Translations under genes and position numbers: made by a program
Notes under the pieces: generated by a model
The model's input: the letters and a program-made list of their open reading frames with translations, nothing else
Database searches by the model: none
Told to the model about the DNA's origin: nothing
DNA from: Brumimicrobium mesophilum
GTDB lineage: Bacteria > Bacteroidota > Bacteroidia > Flavobacteriales_D > Crocinitomicaceae
Reading direction: 5' to 3'
Length of the DNA stretch: 64,000 nucleotides
NCBI RefSeq assembly: GCF_003025005.1
Contig: NZ_PVSS01000002.1
Location: 140,090-204,089, forward strand
Part shown: piece after piece, positions 61,743-64,000 of the stretch
How the letters are laid out: each line of letters opens with the position of its first letter
How positions within the stretch are numbered: position 1 is the stretch's first letter

Positions 61743-63133
61743 TAGTATCCTAATATTTTAAGCATTTCTTCACTCGTTTGTTGTGGAGCAAATAGTTCAT
61801 CAACTAATTCTCCGTTTTCATCATGACTCAATAATATATGTTTTGGACTTGGAATCAAACAGTGCTTAATTCCTCCATACCCTGAAATTGATTCTTGATA
61901 CGCTCCACAGTTAAAGAATCCAACATGCATTGGCTCTTTTTTATTATAAACCGGCAAATAAATCGCGTTTGTATGTTGCTCTGAGTTATAATAATCATCA
62001 CTATCACATGTCAATCCACCAAGGAAAACACGTTCGTATTTCTCATTCCAGCGGTTAATTGGCAACATAATAAATCGTTTGTTAATCGCCCAAGAATCTG
62101 GAAGTGTAGTCATGAAAGAACTGTTAATCATATTCCATTTCTCTCTATCGTTTTGCTTCTTTTGATCGAGAATAGTGTACACCATACCTCCTGCTTCAGC
62201 GACTGTGAAAGAACCAAATTCCGTAAAAATATCTGGGTGACGTGCATCTACATGATCTGCTGACAATTTAATTTGCCCAATAATTTCATCTACTAAATAT
62301 TCATAATCGAAGTCAAAAGCTAATGAGTTTTTCACTGGAAATCCTCCTCCAACATTTAAATACGTAATGTCAGCGTCATTCTTTATCAAATTTTCATAAA
62401 CGCTCAAGAATTTATGTAATTCGTTCCAATAATAGGCATTATCACGAATCCCTGTATTCACGAAGAAGTGTAACATGGAAAGTTTAAACTTCTTGTGATC
62501 TTTTAGTTTCCAGTTGTAAAATGAAACAACGTCTTTATATCCGATTCCTAAACGAGAAGTATAGAATTCAAATTTTGGATCTTCCTCAGAAGCGATACGA
62601 ATTCCTATTTCTAACTCAGCATCAATTTGCTCATCTAGAATATCAAACTCTTGAAAGTTATCAATTACAGGAATTACTTTAGTAAATCCAAGCTCCAATA
62701 ACTCTTTGATTTTCTTAATGTACACTTCGGTTTTGTAACCATTACATAGAATGTAAGCGTTCTTATCTAGCTTTCCTTTCTTGTGTAAAGCAATCAAAAT
62801 ATCGATATCAAAAGCAGAACTCGTTTCAATATTGGTTTTGTGTTTTGTGCACTCCTCTAACACAAAATTAAAGTGTGAACTTTTTGTACAATAACAGTAT
62901 TCGTATTTTCCTTTATAATCCTGTTTTTTGATACTTGTATTGAACCAATTTCGACAGCGTTCAATTTGCTTCCCAATTACAGGAAGGTATGTAAATCGAA
63001 ATGGAGTTCCGTATTTTTCAATCAATGCATTCATGTCAATACCTCTGTATGACAATTCACCATTTTCAACACTAAATTCCTCTTGTGGAAAGTCAAACGT
63101 TTGCTCTATAAGATCTTGATATTTGTTCTTCAT
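61742..63133 (-). CDS. speA: Arginine decarboxylase, short fold-III form
   Basis: 463-aa pyridoxal-phosphate decarboxylase of the alanine-racemase fold, shorter than the 630-aa E. coli SpeA. The PLP lysine is K84 in YCYCTKSSHFNF; others visible are ETSSAFDIDI, FFVNTGIRDN, YLNVGGGFPVKN, EFGSFTVAEAGG and the active-site CDSDD near the C-terminus (GGLTCDSDDYYN). It turns arginine into agmatine, the substrate for the next gene. An ODC-type activity cannot be excluded by sequence alone, but the neighbour agmatinase argues for arginine. First gene of the operon. Confidence 0.9.
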   Translation of the reverse strand: MKNKYQDLIEQTFDFPQEEFSVENGELSYRGIDMNALIEKYGTPFRFTYLPVIGKQIERCRNWFNTSIKKQDYKGKYEYCYCTKSSHFNFVLEECTKHKTNIETSSAFDIDILIALHKKGKLDKNAYILCNGYKTEVYIKKIKELLELGFTKVIPVIDNFQEFDILDEQIDAELEIGIRIASEEDPKFEFYTSRLGIGYKDVVSFYNWKLKDHKKFKLSMLHFFVNTGIRDNAYYWNELHKFLSVYENLIKNDADITYLNVGGGFPVKNSLAFDFDYEYLVDEIIGQIKLSADHVDARHPDIFTEFGSFTVAEAGGMVYTILDQKKQNDREKWNMINSSFMTTLPDSWAINKRFIMLPINRWNEKYERVFLGGLTCDSDDYYNSEQHTNAIYLPVYNKKEPMHVGFFNCGAYQESISGYGGIKHCLIPSPKHILLSHDENGELVDELFAPQQTSEEMLKILGY

Positions 63134-63224
63134 TTTATATTTTAGAAATTAAACTTTTCATTTAAAGTTTTGATTTTGTAAAAGATTAAATCGCTGCAAA
63201 TTTGATTCAAAAAAGTGATATAAA

Positions 63225-63248
63225 ATACTAATAGATAAAAATTAGTAT
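63225..63248. promoter_or_regulatory. Candidate operator in the speA-lrp intergenic region
   Basis: A perfect inverted repeat, atactaat (63225-63232) and attagtat (63241-63248), with an eight-base spacer; arms extend weakly as taaa/ttta. It lies 44 bases upstream of the Lrp-type ATG and about 90 upstream of speA, where a site could control both divergent promoters. The fit to Lrp-type AT-rich dyads is suggestive only. Confidence 0.45.
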
Positions 63249-63291
63249 ATTTTACTACTTAACCTTATTTTTACAGCTAAAAACACTAAAC

Positions 63292-63744
63292 ATGGATAAT
63301 ATTGATCAAAGAATCCTTGAAATTCTCCAAACGGACTGTTTAAAGACCGCTAAAGAAATGGCTTCAGAGCTTTCCCTAACCACTACTCCTATATATGAAC
63401 GGATAAAGAAACTAGAAAAAGCTGGATATATCAAGGAATATGTTGCTTTATTGGATGCTGATTTACTCGGGAAATCAATTGTTGTTTTCCTTAACCTTAC
63501 TGTGAAAGACCATCACGCATCTAAACGAACAGAATTCATTCAACAAATGGAATCTTTAGAATCAATCACTGAATTTTATCACATTTCTGGGTCTTATGAC
63601 TTCTTGGCCAAAGCTAGATTTTCAAACATTAAAGAATACCGTGACTTCTTGGTAAATGATGTCGCTTCGATTTCTAATATTAGTGATATTGAATCTCAGA
63701 TTGTGTTGGAAGAGTTGAAGTATACGACTAAGGTGATTATATAG
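63292..63744 (+). CDS. Lrp/AsnC-family transcriptional regulator
   Basis: 150-aa regulator. N-terminal winged helix MDNIDQRILEILQTDCLKTAKEMASELSLTTTPIYERIKKLEKAGYIKEYVALLD (1-55) and C-terminal RAM/effector domain (VFLNLTVKDH, ESITEFYHISGSYDFLAKARFSNIKEYRDFLVNDVASISNISDIESQIVLEE). Such proteins sense amino acids and act on nearby operons. Divergent position from the arginine-decarboxylase operon makes it a good candidate regulator of polyamine synthesis. Effector unknown. Confidence 0.93.
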   Translation: MDNIDQRILEILQTDCLKTAKEMASELSLTTTPIYERIKKLEKAGYIKEYVALLDADLLGKSIVVFLNLTVKDHHASKRTEFIQQMESLESITEFYHISGSYDFLAKARFSNIKEYRDFLVNDVASISNISDIESQIVLEELKYTTKVII

Positions 63745-63747
63745 AAT

Positions 63748-63986
63748 TAACCGCGGAGGACGCCAAGATTTCGCTGAGGTGACACCTTTGGTGTTGAGGA
63801 CACTGAGGATAAGCCTCTGCACACTTCGCGAAAACTCTGTTCCCTCTGCGGTAAAAACGGTTAAAACTTCCCATTAAAAACAAAATCAAACAAACATTTC
63901 CCTCAGGTGAATCCTTTGTGAACTCAATTCCCTGTGAACTTCGCGTATAACTCTGCGCCCTCTGCGGTTAAACAGTTAAAACTACA
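63748..63986. repeat. ctctgcggt-type intergenic repeats
   Basis: After the regulator gene comes aaccgcggaggacgcc, then two direct copies of a unit: aactctgttccctctgcggt (63833-63852) and aactctgcgccctctgcggt (63949-63968), each followed by a ...gttaaaact tail. The first block (63748-63765) is partly complementary to them. The region is GC-rich against its surroundings and non-coding, and runs to the window end. Confidence 0.65.
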
Positions 63987-64000
63987 ATAACATAATTTTT

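Noticed and set aside
1..64000. tRNA, rRNA or tmRNA genes
   Set aside because: No cloverleaf pattern with conserved T-loop and CCA end, and no rRNA-like GC-rich blocks, was seen by eye; a tRNAscan run would settle it.

Overview
The window is AT-rich, chromosomal-looking DNA from a member of the Bacteroidota, most likely order Flavobacteriales. Possibly it is close to the Crocinitomicaceae/Fluviicola group, though that level of assignment is inference. The evidence is a type IX secretion (T9SS) C-terminal sorting domain, promoter-like TAnnTTTG boxes instead of sigma70 elements, a fused E1 alpha/beta 2-oxoacid dehydrogenase, YwqK-type MORN repeat proteins, and many secreted proteins of unknown function with short signal peptides ending in FAQ/FSQ. 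No rRNA, tRNA or CRISPR array was recognised.

Layout. 1-8 kb: the 3' part of a RelA/SpoT gene (cut by the window edge), a membrane metallophosphoesterase, a coiled-coil membrane protein, then a tight run of Fur-like regulator, STAS protein, purA and an OstA-like envelope protein. 8-16 kb: flippase, DUF721 (DciA-like) and recF on the minus strand, haemolysin-III and DUF2254 membrane proteins, and a YdbS/YdbT-like pair of bacterial PH-domain proteins. 16-26 kb: a lipoprotein, a methyltransferase, a GNAT, and a minus-strand unit made of a giant 1888-aa repeat protein whose 3' end overlaps an ApbE-type flavin transferase gene, followed by a small membrane protein. 26-34 kb: comB plus a phospholipase-D/HhH nuclease-like protein, a YehS (DUF1456) protein, a NatAB-type ABC exporter, and a complete IS256-family element with inverted repeats and a 9-bp target duplication. 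34-40 kb: a MORN/DUF2490 pair and a four-gene operon for GDP-type D,D-heptose (hddA, gmhA, an hddC-gmhB fusion) with a glycosyltransferase. 40-45 kb: 3-hydroxybutyryl-CoA dehydrogenase, a secreted protein, and the fused E1 gene. 45-54 kb: an accessory-looking stretch with short-hairpin repeats, a 1163-aa YwqK/MORN protein, two further secreted proteins (one T9SS cargo), a KilA-N protein carrying a 32-bp perfect palindrome, and three small membrane proteins of which two are tandem paralogues. 54-58 kb: nrdB and nrdA behind a cobalamin riboswitch, with a second, unassigned, strongly foldable RNA between the two genes. 58-64 kb: a DEAD-box helicase, an orphan antitoxin-like remnant flanked by inverted repeats, and a polyamine operon (arginine decarboxylase, agmatinase, deoxyhypusine-synthase-like enzyme) divergent from an Lrp/AsnC regulator with a candidate operator between them.

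How the genes may work together. The most coherent systems are (i) class I ribonucleotide reductase apparently switched by vitamin B12, which predicts a B12-dependent class II reductase elsewhere in the genome; (ii) arginine to agmatine to putrescine, then a DHS-like aminobutyl transfer, with a local Lrp-type regulator; (iii) the heptose activation operon feeding surface glycans; and (iv) envelope and secretion functions spread over the window. The most promising undescribed items are the structured RNA between nrdB and nrdA, the DHS-like polyamine step, and the giant-protein/ApbE unit. All assignments were made by reading the sequence; no database search was run.
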